A stretch of DNA of 64,000 bases from Verrucomicrobiaceae bacterium (lineage in GTDB: Bacteria > Verrucomicrobiota > Verrucomicrobiia > Verrucomicrobiales > Verrucomicrobiaceae). The stretch lies in the NCBI GenBank assembly GCA_019694165.1, contig JAIBCL010000032.1, positions 1-64,000 on the forward strand, read 5' to 3'. This document shows positions 8,584 to 16,859 of the stretch, one piece after another; the first letter of the stretch is position 1, and the number at the start of each line of letters is the position of its first letter. The notes beneath the pieces are model-generated. The model saw nothing but the letters and a program-made list of their open reading frames with translations, made no database searches and had not been told where the DNA came from. Position numbers and translations under genes: made by a program.

Positions 8584-8771
8584 CCCCCTCACCCCAGCCC
8601 TTTGCTGGACTTCTTTTGAAGCATCTTCTCCAGCCATCTCGCTGTCGCTCGGTTCCCCAGGGGAGAGGGAGACAAGGGCGCTCCCGCGCCACGGCGAAAA
8701 TAGTGTTTTGTCATTCGAGCGGCAGCTCGTTTTGCTCCCTCTCCCTGTGGGAGAGGGCTGGGGTGAGGGGG
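8584..8771. repeat. Family A palindromic repeat, copy 3, interrupted in its left arm
   Basis: The right arm (CCCTCTCCCTGTGGGAGAGGG then CTGGGGTGAGGGGG) is intact. The left arm starts CCCCCTCACCCCAGCCCT and is then broken by about 52 bp (about 8602-8653) before it resumes with TCCCCAGGGGAGAGGG. The inserted piece holds its own small inverted repeat (GCTGGA and TCCAGC around CTTCTTTTGAAG). The copy lies between the porin gene and the decayed kinase gene. Confidence 0.85.
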
Positions 8772-8974
8772 TAGAGTTCTCGTGGTTCAAGTGATTTACC
8801 GGACAGGCTCCAAGAAGGCGATGGCTGCGAGAGTCTGTGGGCCGGGTGTGTGCTGCAGCACTCGTGTGGTCGCTCCTCAATACCTCCGTCGCAGCACCGC
8901 TGGGATCTACCTCTCGCGTCCGATGGCCGCTGCGCGCGCGGAGGGCGTCAGCGCTATAGGGCGACGCGGCTGGA

Positions 8975-9982
8975 TCACCCTGGAACGAATAGGCTTCCAG
9001 CTTCGGGAAAGCGGCGGCCAGCGTGGCCACCTGCGAGGCGGCCTCTCCTGGTTTGAGATCAAGACCGAGATCGGTAAGGCCGCTCCACGTCTTCATGGCA
9101 GCGAGACCTTCCGCCGTCACCAGAGTGCATCGGAGGCTCAGCGTGTTGAGCTTTTTCAATCCCACCAGCAGCGGCACCTCCTTCAAGTGGAGGCGCTTGA
9201 TCCCTTTGATCCCAGCCAGCGGCGGGAGGCCATTGATCGGGGCCTAGCGTCGCTCGTCGGCAGAGAACTCCAAATACACCGCAGTCACCTCAAATCGGCC
9301 GCGCGGCAGGTCGGCCGCAACGGTGATGCGCGGTGATCGCCAGCGCCTGCTCCGGCGGCAGACGGCCCTGGCTCTGGATCATCTGATGCACATCGGTGCC
9401 ATCGACGAAACCCATCACGAAGTAGTGGAGCGATGGGCCAGAAGGCAAGGCGGCTGATGGTAGGGCGGCTGGTCCTCCAGCCGCTGCGGAAGGCCGGGAG
9501 CCGTCCGCTGCGTCTCGTGTTGGATCGGAGGCTGAGAGCGTTCGGGCGGCGCTTGCAGGAGCAAGCGCCCCGCCTCCCAGCGCCCTACCTTCCAGCGCCC
9601 CACCTTGCGCAATCCTCCGCGCATCGATCTCACCGAAATCATACACAGGCACGATGGCCGGATGCTCCAGCTTCGCCATGATCTTCGCCTCGTTCTTGAA
9701 CCGCTGCGTGTAGCTCTCGTCCTCCGCATCGACCTCCGGCGGCAGAATCTTGATGGCCACCGAGCGATCCAGCGCCTTTTGCTTCCCGCGATACACCGCG
9801 CCCATCCCACCACGGCCGACGAGCGCCTCGACCTCGTATTGCGGCAACAGCTTGCTCAACTCCTCCGCACTCGGCGGCACCCACTTGAAGCCGCCGCCCT
9901 GCGTGCGCTGATAACCCGTCGGCGTCGGACCGGGGTTCAGCGGCTGCGGATCGGGTGCCGGCACATCGGGATCGTCGGGCAT
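8975..9982 (-). pseudogene. Broken Ser/Thr protein kinase with leucine-rich-repeat tail
   Basis: From ATG 9982 the frame encodes a proline-rich leader, then a Hanks-type kinase N-lobe: glycine loop VGRGGMGAVYRG (residues 55-66), VAIKIL with Lys78, and helix C Glu98. After VPVYDFGE a 60-odd-residue Ala/Gly-rich insertion interrupts the beta4-beta5 turn; the kinase resumes at LHYFVMGFVDGTDVHQM and the frame ends at 9290, after ALAITAH. No HRD catalytic loop or DFG follows. Another frame then reads on through an in-frame amber codon (9244-9246) into leucine-rich-repeat sequence (LPPLAGIKGIKRLHLKEVPLL and on to about 8975). This is the two ends of a receptor-like kinase gene joined by a deletion plus frameshift. 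It cannot be an active kinase. Confidence 0.75.
9438..9612. repeat. Repeat inserted in frame inside the kinase remnant
   Basis: This segment corresponds to the Ala/Gly/Pro-rich insertion in the kinase frame. It holds a stem-loop, CGGCTGG-TCCT-CCAGCCG (9466-9483), and several near-repeats of GGCGCTGGAAGGTAGGGCGC type on the minus strand. It looks like a dispersed palindromic element that entered the gene without breaking the frame at this point. The limits are approximate and there is no second copy in the window to define them. Confidence 0.5.
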
Positions 9983-10090
9983 CGGGAGCAGGAGTCGGGG
10001 AATATGGAGGGAGACGCGATGTTTTATCAACATCATGCGGACCGTGGCAAGGGCGAACTGGAAGCACCGAAAGAAGCCCGGGCGGCCTTC

Positions 10091-10606
10091 TCACGATGGC
10101 CGTGCAGCAGGGGTGGTGAGTGTGGCCGAGCCGTGATCCGCGCAACCCTGACGGGTGCCCGGCTCGATCCGTTTCACCGCATCGATGCGCCCGGCGGCGT
10201 ACGCTTCGAACACGCGGCGTATCTCATCGCGCACCCGGCGGAAGACCTGCATCTGTTCCTCATCGGTGCCGGTGGCGTGCGCGGGGTCGTCGAAGCCCCA
10301 GTGATGGCGGTTCGCCTGGCCGGGGAAAATGGGGCAGGCCTGATCGGCGTTGCCGCAGACGGTGATCACGGTTTCCACTTGTTGGGAGAGGAACTCGTCG
10401 AGGTGCTTGGATCGGTGCGTGGAGATGTCGATGCCGATCTCCTTCATCGCAGCCACGGCGAGCGGATGCACATAGCCGGCGGGCTTCGAGCCTGCCGAAG
10501 CGACGCGGAACGCACCGCCCGAAGCCGCGCGAAGAATGCCTTCAGCGAGATGACTACGGCACGAATTGCCAGTGCAGAGGACGAGGACGAGCGGTGATTC
10601 AGTCAT
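10091..10606 (-). CDS. arsC: Arsenate reductase, low-molecular-weight phosphatase type
   Basis: The product is 171 residues. The P-loop [10 protein letters not shown] (nucleophile Cys11) and the redox pair Cys84 and Cys91 in [10 protein letters not shown] match, within two positions, the Cys10/Cys82/Cys89 triad of the thioredoxin-coupled staphylococcal enzyme; DDPAHATG supplies the general acid Asp. It reduces arsenate to arsenite in the cytosol. The last 30 or so residues are longer than usual and carry no motif. The ATG at 10606 overlaps the aquaporin stop by 8 bp, so the two are co-transcribed with the aquaporin first. Confidence 0.9.
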   Translation of the reverse strand: MTESPLVLVLCTGNSCRSHLAEGILRAASGGAFRVASAGSKPAGYVHPLAVAAMKEIGIDISTHRSKHLDEFLSQQVETVITVCGNADQACPIFPGQANRHHWGFDDPAHATGTDEEQMQVFRRVRDEIRRVFEAYAAGRIDAVKRIEPGTRQGCADHGSATLTTPAARPS

Positions 10607-11291
10607 GGGATGAACAACACGATTTCCTGCCGAAGAGTGTGCAGCACCCTTCGTCCCGCGTGGCGATGCACAGCGGCACGGCCAGCCCTGCGCCGATCAC
10701 GGGGCCGGCGAGGTAGAGCCAGAGATGCTCGATATGGCCGCTCAAGATGGCCGGAGCCAGCGAGCGCGCGGGATTCATCGAAGCGCCGCAGACCGGCCCG
10801 GCGAACATGGCCTCCAGCGCAATGACGCCGCCGATGGCGATGCCGGCGGTGATGCCCTTCTCCTTCGCGCCCGTCGAGACGCTGAGGATGGCGGACATGA
10901 GGAAGAAGGTGAGCACGATTTCCAAAACGAAGCTCTGCATTTCCGATCCGGCGGGCAGCGTGGCACCGAGCACGGCGCTCGCGGGAAAGAGCAGCTTCAA
11001 AAGTCCGCTCGCGGCAAATGCGCCGGTCAACTGCGCGCTCATGTAAACAGGCACCGACTTCCACGGAAAGCGGCCCGCAATCGCGAATCCGGCCGAGACC
11101 GCGGGATTCAAGTGCGCGCCGGACACGTCGCCGACTGTGTAGATCATCGCCATCACGACGAGTCCGAAGGTCAGAGCGATGCCCGCGTGACCGATCACGC
11201 CGCCGGAGACATCGTTGACGATGATCGCTCCGGTCCCGGCGGTGACGAGCGTGAAAGTGCCAAATGCCTCGGCGATCCAGTTTTTTCTCAT
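10599..11291 (-). CDS. Aquaporin (MIP family), probably arsenite/glycerol type
   Basis: The 230-residue product has six membrane segments and both NPA boxes, [10 protein letters not shown] (62-64) and GASMNPARS (173-175) with the selectivity-filter Arg176. ATG 11291 was chosen because it places the first membrane helix at residues 5-25. Sitting directly upstream of arsC, it resembles the arrangement in which an aquaglyceroporin lets out the arsenite made by ArsC and replaces an ArsB or Acr3 pump, as described for AqpS in Sinorhizobium. The C-terminal tail is unusual: [13 protein letters not shown] carries two Cys pairs that could bind As(III). Water or glycerol transport is the alternative. 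Confidence 0.85.
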   Translation of the reverse strand: MRKNWIAEAFGTFTLVTAGTGAIIVNDVSGGVIGHAGIALTFGLVVMAMIYTVGDVSGAHLNPAVSAGFAIAGRFPWKSVPVYMSAQLTGAFAASGLLKLLFPASAVLGATLPAGSEMQSFVLEIVLTFFLMSAILSVSTGAKEKGITAGIAIGGVIALEAMFAGPVCGASMNPARSLAPAILSGHIEHLWLYLAGPVIGAGLAVPLCIATRDEGCCTLFGRKSCCSSHD

Positions 11292-11455
11292 GGCCCCATG
11301 ATGTGCGGACCTCCCGGGACTGCCAACGCAAATGAATGTGACGCCTTTGTCACGCAGGTGGTTTTGATTCAGCGGACGGCAGATAGCAAAGATCACACGT
11401 CAACGAGAACGAACATCGACATCCCCGAAATCCGAGAACCCAACAAAAAGCAATC
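11292..11455. promoter_or_regulatory. Divergent ars/pst control region with PHO-box-like repeat
   Basis: Between the aquaporin start (minus) and pstS (plus), ATGTGAC and TTGTCAC lie at 11336-11342 and 11347-11353, separated by GCCT. Two 7-bp half-sites with an 11-bp period are the layout of a PhoB box (CTGTCAT-N4-CTGTCAT), here about 100 bp before pstS. The same bases also form the inverted repeat GTGAC-N6-GTCAC, so another dimeric regulator is possible. Confidence 0.4.
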
Positions 11456-12274
11456 ATGACACACAAATCCATCCTCAAATTCGCCGGCCTTGGCACCCTC
11501 GCTCTTCTCGCCACCGCATCCTCGCAGGCCCAGACGCTCCGCCTCCGCGGCTCGGACACGCTCGGCGCAAAGCTCGTCCCGCAGTGGGCGGAGGGCTTCA
11601 AGAAGGCTGGCAACAACGTCAGCTTCGACATTGCAGCCGAAGGTTCGTCCACGGCCTTCACGAACCTCGCCTCGGGCAGTGCTGAGATCGGCATGTCGAG
11701 CCGGAAGGTGAAGGAAGAAGAGCGCACGTTTTGCAAAACGAAGGGCGTCTTCCTGAAGGAGCACGAAGTCGCCTGGGACATGATCGCGGTGGTCGTGAAC
11801 AAGAACAATCCGGTGACCAATCTGACCAAGAAGCAGATCGCCGGCATCTTCACCGGATCGATCAAAGACTGGAGCGAAGTCGGCGGCGCACCGGGCGCGA
11901 TCTCCGTTTACACGCGCAACACCTCCTCCGGCACCTATAAGGACTGGATGACGCTCGCGATGAAGGGGAAGGACTACGCCGGCACGAGTCAGAAGATGGC
12001 CGGCAATGAGCAGATCGCCTCCGAAGTGGCCGGCAACAGGGGCGGCATCGGCTACGTCGGCCTCGCCTACTCGCATGGCAAGGGCGTGAAGGCGGTCTCC
12101 GCTGACGGGATCGCTCCGGCTCCTGCAAACGTGAAGGCCTATCCCTACAGCCGCCCGACCTACTTCTACACGAACGGCGATTCGACTGGCAAGACGAAGG
12201 AGTTCATCGACTTCTGCCTGAGCGCGGAAGGCTCGAAGATCGCCCAGCTCGTGGGCTTCATTCCCGAGAAGTAA
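11456..12274 (+). CDS. pstS: Phosphate ABC transporter substrate-binding protein
   Basis: The 272-residue product starts with a signal peptide (cleavage after about SSQAQ, residue 26) and the PstS opening LRLRGSDTLGAKLVPQWAEGF. Phosphate-binding segments AEGSSTAFTNLASG, MSSRKVKEEE and RNTSSGTYKDWM are conserved. It captures inorganic phosphate in the periplasm and delivers it to PstC-PstA. No lipobox Cys is seen, so it is probably soluble. It is the first gene of the pst series; pstC follows after 107 bp, and the possible PHO box lies upstream. Confidence 0.93.
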   Translation: MTHKSILKFAGLGTLALLATASSQAQTLRLRGSDTLGAKLVPQWAEGFKKAGNNVSFDIAAEGSSTAFTNLASGSAEIGMSSRKVKEEERTFCKTKGVFLKEHEVAWDMIAVVVNKNNPVTNLTKKQIAGIFTGSIKDWSEVGGAPGAISVYTRNTSSGTYKDWMTLAMKGKDYAGTSQKMAGNEQIASEVAGNRGGIGYVGLAYSHGKGVKAVSADGIAPAPANVKAYPYSRPTYFYTNGDSTGKTKEFIDFCLSAEGSKIAQLVGFIPEK

Positions 12275-12381
12275 TCACGAAACGGAACCGCCATTTGCAA
12301 AGCGCCCGGCCGGAGGACAGTCTCGACACCTCCCGCCGGGTTTTCGTTCTTGGAGCGATGCCGAGGGGCCGCCCGTAGCGC

Positions 12382-14316
12382 ATGAAGAAATCGGACAAAA
12401 CAAGCAGTCTGGGTTCAGCGGAGCTGATGCATCCGGCGCGTCTGTTTGGTCTCCGGATCAATGTGCAGCAGATCATCAAGTGGTTCTTCGGCACGAACGC
12501 GGGCATCGCCATCTTTGTGCTCGTGCTCATCATGCTTTCGCTGCTGCGCGAAGGTGCTGGGTTTCTGCCGACCTACCGCCGCGAGCTGGGCGTCTATCGC
12601 AAGGCGGGTCTCGAATACTGCGACTACGTGAAGAAACCGCTGACGGAGAATCAGGAGCTGCTCAGCAAGCTCAGACGCGCGCTGAATGCGGAGTTGAACA
12701 CGATCTCCAAGGCCGCGCGCGATCGTCGCGATGCCGCTCTGCTGGTAAAGCAGCACATCGAAGACAAATCCGCCCTCGCTCGCGAGCCGCTCGAGGAAGC
12801 GCTCGCTGCGAAGGAGCCGGTCGCGCCGGAGAAAATCGCCGCGCTGCGCAAAGCAGTCACCGAGGCGAATGCAAAGGCGATCGAGACAGAGATCATGCCC
12901 GCGCTTTTCACTGCTGAGGAACAGAAGCGACTGAAGAAAGATCTGTTGTCTCTTCAGCCCGATCAGGAAGATGCGCCACCGTTCATCAAGGAACTCACCG
13001 ACCTTGCTGCCGCAAAGGACGGCGAAGCGCGCGAGAAACACGCTGCCTTCGTCTCCGCTGTCGATGCTTTTGAAGAAGCCGTTGATCCCATCACAGAAGT
13101 TCACGATGCGATGGAGGAACTGGCTCTCGCGACGAAGGAGAAGGCCGTGCAGCTCCACATGGCGGAAGATGCAAAAGCCAAGCTGCTCGAAGCTGCGGCG
13201 AACGCTAAGACCGACTCGGAGAAGCAGGCCTTCATCAAGGACGCCGAGGCGACTTCGCTGGAAGAGATCGACTACAAGGCTGGCATCGAGCCTTTGCTCG
13301 CGAAGCTGCCGGAGATTGAGAAGTTGATGCCGGCGTATCGCGAGGCGGTGACGAAGGCCTTCGCTGATCTGCCGAAAAAGGTGGGTGATGCCGAAGCGCA
13401 GCGATTGCTCGACAAAGCGCGCTCGCAGCTTCCCACGCACCTGAAGCATCTCGACGACTCGCTCGCGCTCATGAAGCAATGGGACTACGCGAAGCCCGTG
13501 CCGAAGGTGCAGGCGACGGTCGCGTTTCTCTTCGGTGGCGACTGGATCACGAACAGCTCCTGGCAGGATTTCTACGGTGTCGTGCCCCTCTTCGTCGGCT
13601 CATTGCTCATCGCCGTAGTCGCGATGGTGATCGCGGTGCCATTCAGCATCGCGGCGGCGGTTTACACGAATCAATTCGCCAGTCCTCGTGAGCAGGAAAT
13701 CATCAAGCCGGTGATCGAGTTCATCCAGGCCATCCCGTCGGTCGTGCTCGGCTTCATCGGCATCTCGGTGCTCGGCGATCTCATCAAGGAGCTGAGCCAT
13801 CTGCCTGCTCTGGCGTGGATTCCCGGCTTTCCGGTGCAGGAGCGGCTGAACATGTTCAATGCCGGATGTCTCCTCGCGCTGATGGCGGTGCCCACGATGT
13901 TCAGCCTCGCCGAAGATGCGATCAACAACGTGCCGACTTCCTTCGCGGAAGCTTCTGACGCGCTCGGTGCGACCAAACTGCAAACCGTCTTCCGCGTCGT
14001 GATTCCAGCAGCGAGTTCGGGCATCGTCGCCGCGATCCTGCTCGGACTCGGCCGCATTCTCGGTGAGACGATGGTCGTGCTGCTCGTCGCCGGCAATCGC
14101 ATCGCCATCCCCGATTTCTCCGATGGCATCGGAACTGTCTTCCAGCCAGCGCACACGCTCACCGGCATCATCGCGCAGGAGCTTGGCGAGGTTTCGCGCG
14201 GCTCATCACACTGGCAGGCGCTCTTCATGGTGGGGGTGCTTCTCTTCTTCCTCTCGCTGTTGATCAACTACCTCTCACGCCTCGTCGTGCGGCGGTTTCG
14301 TCATTACAAGATTTGA
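12382..14316 (+). CDS. pstC: Phosphate ABC transporter permease with large coiled-coil insertion
   Basis: At 644 residues this is about twice the usual PstC length. The first membrane helix (about 40-55) is followed by some 320 residues rich in Ala, Glu, Lys and Leu with strong coiled-coil character (about 57-375); the remaining permease helices and the BPD_transp core begin near residue 395, including the EAA loop FAEASDALGATKLQTVFRVVIPAA. The insertion should lie on the outer face, where PstS docks. A similar but smaller expansion is seen in PstA. The 318 bp to pstA hold repeat copy 4. Confidence 0.9.
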   Translation: MKKSDKTSSLGSAELMHPARLFGLRINVQQIIKWFFGTNAGIAIFVLVLIMLSLLREGAGFLPTYRRELGVYRKAGLEYCDYVKKPLTENQELLSKLRRALNAELNTISKAARDRRDAALLVKQHIEDKSALAREPLEEALAAKEPVAPEKIAALRKAVTEANAKAIETEIMPALFTAEEQKRLKKDLLSLQPDQEDAPPFIKELTDLAAAKDGEAREKHAAFVSAVDAFEEAVDPITEVHDAMEELALATKEKAVQLHMAEDAKAKLLEAAANAKTDSEKQAFIKDAEATSLEEIDYKAGIEPLLAKLPEIEKLMPAYREAVTKAFADLPKKVGDAEAQRLLDKARSQLPTHLKHLDDSLALMKQWDYAKPVPKVQATVAFLFGGDWITNSSWQDFYGVVPLFVGSLLIAVVAMVIAVPFSIAAAVYTNQFASPREQEIIKPVIEFIQAIPSVVLGFIGISVLGDLIKELSHLPALAWIPGFPVQERLNMFNAGCLLALMAVPTMFSLAEDAINNVPTSFAEASDALGATKLQTVFRVVIPAASSGIVAAILLGLGRILGETMVVLLVAGNRIAIPDFSDGIGTVFQPAHTLTGIIAQELGEVSRGSSHWQALFMVGVLLFFLSLLINYLSRLVVRRFRHYKI

Positions 14317-14381
14317 AACAAGGATGGACCCGCATTCACACGAATCATGGCGCGGCGCGGTTTGGGGCGAACGATCGACTT

Positions 14382-14592
14382 CCCCCTCACCCCAACCCTC
14401 TCCCAACGGGAGAGGGAGCAGAGCGAGCTGCCGCTCGACCGAGCATTCGATTACTCAAGGACGATTGAAATGTGGCAAGCGCGTGAAGTGTCGAAGGGAA
14501 GACTCACAAATAGCATTCGACTTCAGTCACCCACTGGCGCGGCAGCGCTTTTCACTCCCTCTCCCTGTGGGAGAGGGCTGGGGTGAGGGGGT
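14382..14592. repeat. Family A palindromic repeat, copy 4, between pstC and pstA
   Basis: The arms TCCCCCTCACCCCAACCCTC and GGGAGAGGGCTGGGGTGAGG enclose a longer centre than in copies 1 and 2. The conserved GAGGGAGCAGAGCGAGCTGC segment is retained, but the GGGACA...TGTCCC palindrome is not evident. The copy fills most of the 318 bp gap inside the pst locus; nothing else is visible there. Confidence 0.9.
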
Positions 14593-14634
14593 GGCTTTCC
14601 TCCGGTATGCGTTTCCCAAAACTGCTTTGGAACA

Positions 14635-15771
14635 ATGACAACCGCCGCCGCCGACAGCACCCCGCACAATCCCTTCGCGAAGCGCCAGTCGCATCGCGAG
14701 CGGAATGAACTCGTCACGCGCTGGCTGTTGCGCCTCGGCACGTATGCCGTCCTCGCGGCCGCGGCGGCGATCTTCGCTCACATCTTCATCAAGGGAGCGC
14801 CCATCGTGCTGTCATCGAAGGCACCGTTCATCAACACCGCCTTCCTCACAAAGCTGCCCGAGACGCTGCACATTATCGAGGACAAGCAGGGCAAGCTTTA
14901 CGAGACCGACCCAAAGGGCTCCGATGTCATCAAGCAGCAGCTCGGCAACAATTTCCGTCAGGAGAAAACGATCTCGTATTCCGGCGGCGGCATTCTGGGG
15001 CCGATCATCGGCACCACTCTGCTGGTGATTGTCTGCATGGTCGTCGCGCTCTTCCTCGGCATCGCGACGGCGATCTATCTCAACGAGTATGCGAGCCACG
15101 GCCGCTTCATTGAGCTGGTGCGACTGGCGATCCTGAATCTCGCCGGCGTGCCGTCGGTCGTGTTCGGCTTGTTTGGTCTCAGCGTTTTCGTTTTGGGCGC
15201 GCCACGTTTCGTGAGCGAGCCGCTGGAGCGCTCGCTGCTCGTGATTCCGCTCGGCTTCACGAACCTCAGCTTCGAGGGCTGGGACACCAGCGTGCTCGCC
15301 GGTGGCTTCACCCTCGCGTTTGTCATTCTGCCTGTCGTCATCACTGCGTGCGAAGAGTGCCTCAAAGCCGTGCCGCAGGGCTTCCGCGAGACATCGCTCG
15401 CGCTCGGCGCCACGAAATGGCAGACGATCCGCAAGTGCGTGCTGCCATTCGCTCTGCCGGGCATTTTGACCTCGTCCATCCTCGGCATCGCGCGCGCTGC
15501 TGGCGAGACGGCACCGATCATGTTCACCGCCGCGCTCGCGTTCAAAGACAAACTGCCGTGGCAGGGAGAGAGCGGCCTGATGGGCACGCTGACGCAGTCC
15601 GTGCAGGCGCTGCCGTATCACATCTACACCCTCGCCGCGCGCATTCCGCAGAACGAATACTCCGAGCGCGCCCAATACGGTTCGGTGTTCGTTTTCCTCG
15701 TGCTCGTGATGAGCCTCGCCGCCGCGTCGATCCTGCTGCGTCGCAAACTCCGCGCCAAATACAAATGGTGA
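14635..15771 (+). CDS. pstA: Phosphate ABC transporter permease
   Basis: The product is 378 residues, against roughly 280-300 for standard PstA. After an extended N-terminus and a first helix (about 35-52) there is an extra outer-face segment of some 60 residues before the permease core at about residue 115. The EAA loop reads [20 protein letters not shown] followed by [12 protein letters not shown]. It forms the phosphate channel with PstC. Its TGA overlaps the pstB1 start by 7 bp, so the ATPase is translationally coupled. Confidence 0.92.
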   Translation: MTTAAADSTPHNPFAKRQSHRERNELVTRWLLRLGTYAVLAAAAAIFAHIFIKGAPIVLSSKAPFINTAFLTKLPETLHIIEDKQGKLYETDPKGSDVIKQQLGNNFRQEKTISYSGGGILGPIIGTTLLVIVCMVVALFLGIATAIYLNEYASHGRFIELVRLAILNLAGVPSVVFGLFGLSVFVLGAPRFVSEPLERSLLVIPLGFTNLSFEGWDTSVLAGGFTLAFVILPVVITACEECLKAVPQGFRETSLALGATKWQTIRKCVLPFALPGILTSSILGIARAAGETAPIMFTAALAFKDKLPWQGESGLMGTLTQSVQALPYHIYTLAARIPQNEYSERAQYGSVFVFLVLVMSLAAASILLRRKLRAKYKW

Positions 15772-16595
15772 CCAGTCCTCCCATCGCTCATTCTCGCCCG
15801 CAGGCTGCCACGGCTGTTGCTTCGTCGGTTCGCGCCGAGCCCTCGATCATCAGTGTCGAGGACATGGACTTTCACTATGGCAAAAAGCAGGCGCTGCATG
15901 GTCTCAATCTCCAGATTCCCGCACGCAAAGTGACTGCCTTCATCGGGCCGTCCGGCTGCGGAAAGAGCACGCTGCTGTGCTGCTTCAATCGCATCAACGA
16001 TCGCATCCCCGGCGCGCATGTGTCGCGTGGCGCGATCCGCATCAAGGGCAAGAACATCTACGACGACGATGTGGACCTGACGCAGCTCCGGAATCAGGTC
16101 GGCATGGTGTTTCAGAAGTCGAACCCATTCCCGAAGACGATCTATGAGAACGTCGTCTATGGCCTCCGCGTCCACGGCGTCAGCAAGCGCAGCGTGCTCG
16201 ATGAAGCCGTGGAGCGATGCCTGCGCTCCGCTGCGCTGTGGGATGAGTTGAAGGACCGCCTGCACGACTACGCGCTCGGTCTCTCCGGCGGTCAGCAGCA
16301 GCGGCTCTGCATTGCCCGCGCCATCGCATCGAAGCCCGACATTCTGCTGATGGACGAGCCATGCTCTGCGCTCGATCCGCTCGCCACGCTGAAGATCGAG
16401 GAACTCATCCACACGCTGGTGAAGGAGTACACCGTCGTCATCGTCACGCACAACATGCAGCAGGCCCGCCGTGTGTCCGACTACACCGCGTTCCTGTATC
16501 TCGGAAAGCTCATCGAGTTCGCGACGACGCAGGAGTTATTTGTGAATCCGCGCGAAAAGCAGACGGACGCGTATGTGCGGGGGCAGTTTAGCTGA
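15765..16595 (+). CDS. pstB: Phosphate ABC transporter ATP-binding protein, first copy
   Basis: The 276-residue product has Walker [10 protein letters not shown] (61-69), the Q-loop [12 protein letters not shown], the signature [15 protein letters not shown] and Walker [14 protein letters not shown], followed by the His switch THNM. The [14 protein letters not shown] stretch is specific to PstB. It hydrolyses ATP to drive phosphate import through PstC-PstA. ATG 15765 is used; GTG at 15768 is possible. The N-terminus is about 20 residues longer than usual. Confidence 0.92.
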   Translation: MVTSPPIAHSRPQAATAVASSVRAEPSIISVEDMDFHYGKKQALHGLNLQIPARKVTAFIGPSGCGKSTLLCCFNRINDRIPGAHVSRGAIRIKGKNIYDDDVDLTQLRNQVGMVFQKSNPFPKTIYENVVYGLRVHGVSKRSVLDEAVERCLRSAALWDELKDRLHDYALGLSGGQQQRLCIARAIASKPDILLMDEPCSALDPLATLKIEELIHTLVKEYTVVIVTHNMQQARRVSDYTAFLYLGKLIEFATTQELFVNPREKQTDAYVRGQFS

Positions 16596-16635
16596 AAGCG
16601 AGAATCAAGACGTGATGCACACCGCTGAACAAACT

Positions 16636-16816
16636 CCCCCTCACCCCAACCCTCTCCCCAAGGGAGAGGGAGTTGATGGCGCTGCCTCGGCGCTCGCGAA
16701 GGTGGTCCAGTCACTGCGTGTCTCTAGTGTTCGCGGGCCACTGCCCGCTATTCCAAGTTTGGCGCGACAGCGCAACCGTCTCCCTCTCCCACGGCGAGAG
16801 GGCTGGGGTGAGGGGG
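16636..16816. repeat. Family A palindromic repeat, copy 5, between the two pstB genes
   Basis: The arms CCCCCTCACCCCAACCCTC and GAGAGGGCTGGGGTGAGGGG enclose a diverged centre that keeps a TTGGCGCGACAGCGCAA-like inner palindrome. It takes up most of the 264 bp between the two pstB genes, making a second repeat copy inside the pst locus. Confidence 0.9.
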
Positions 16817-16859
16817 ATGATAGTCTTGCGCGTACTTCGATCTTCAAGCACGCCTTCTG

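Noticed and set aside
9290-9982. Kinase remnant as a functional short kinase
   Set aside because: It has no HRD loop, no DFG and no activation segment, so it cannot transfer phosphate.
12275-12381. Possible terminator between pstS and pstC (GCGCCCGGCCGGAGG region with CCGCCGGG)
   Set aside because: The GC-rich stretch gives only weak, interrupted pairing and has no T-run, so I did not call it.
15348-15764. Longer pstB1 start upstream of 15765
   Set aside because: The extra 139 codons overlap pstA in another frame and give an Arg-rich chain; PstB homology begins after ATG 15765.
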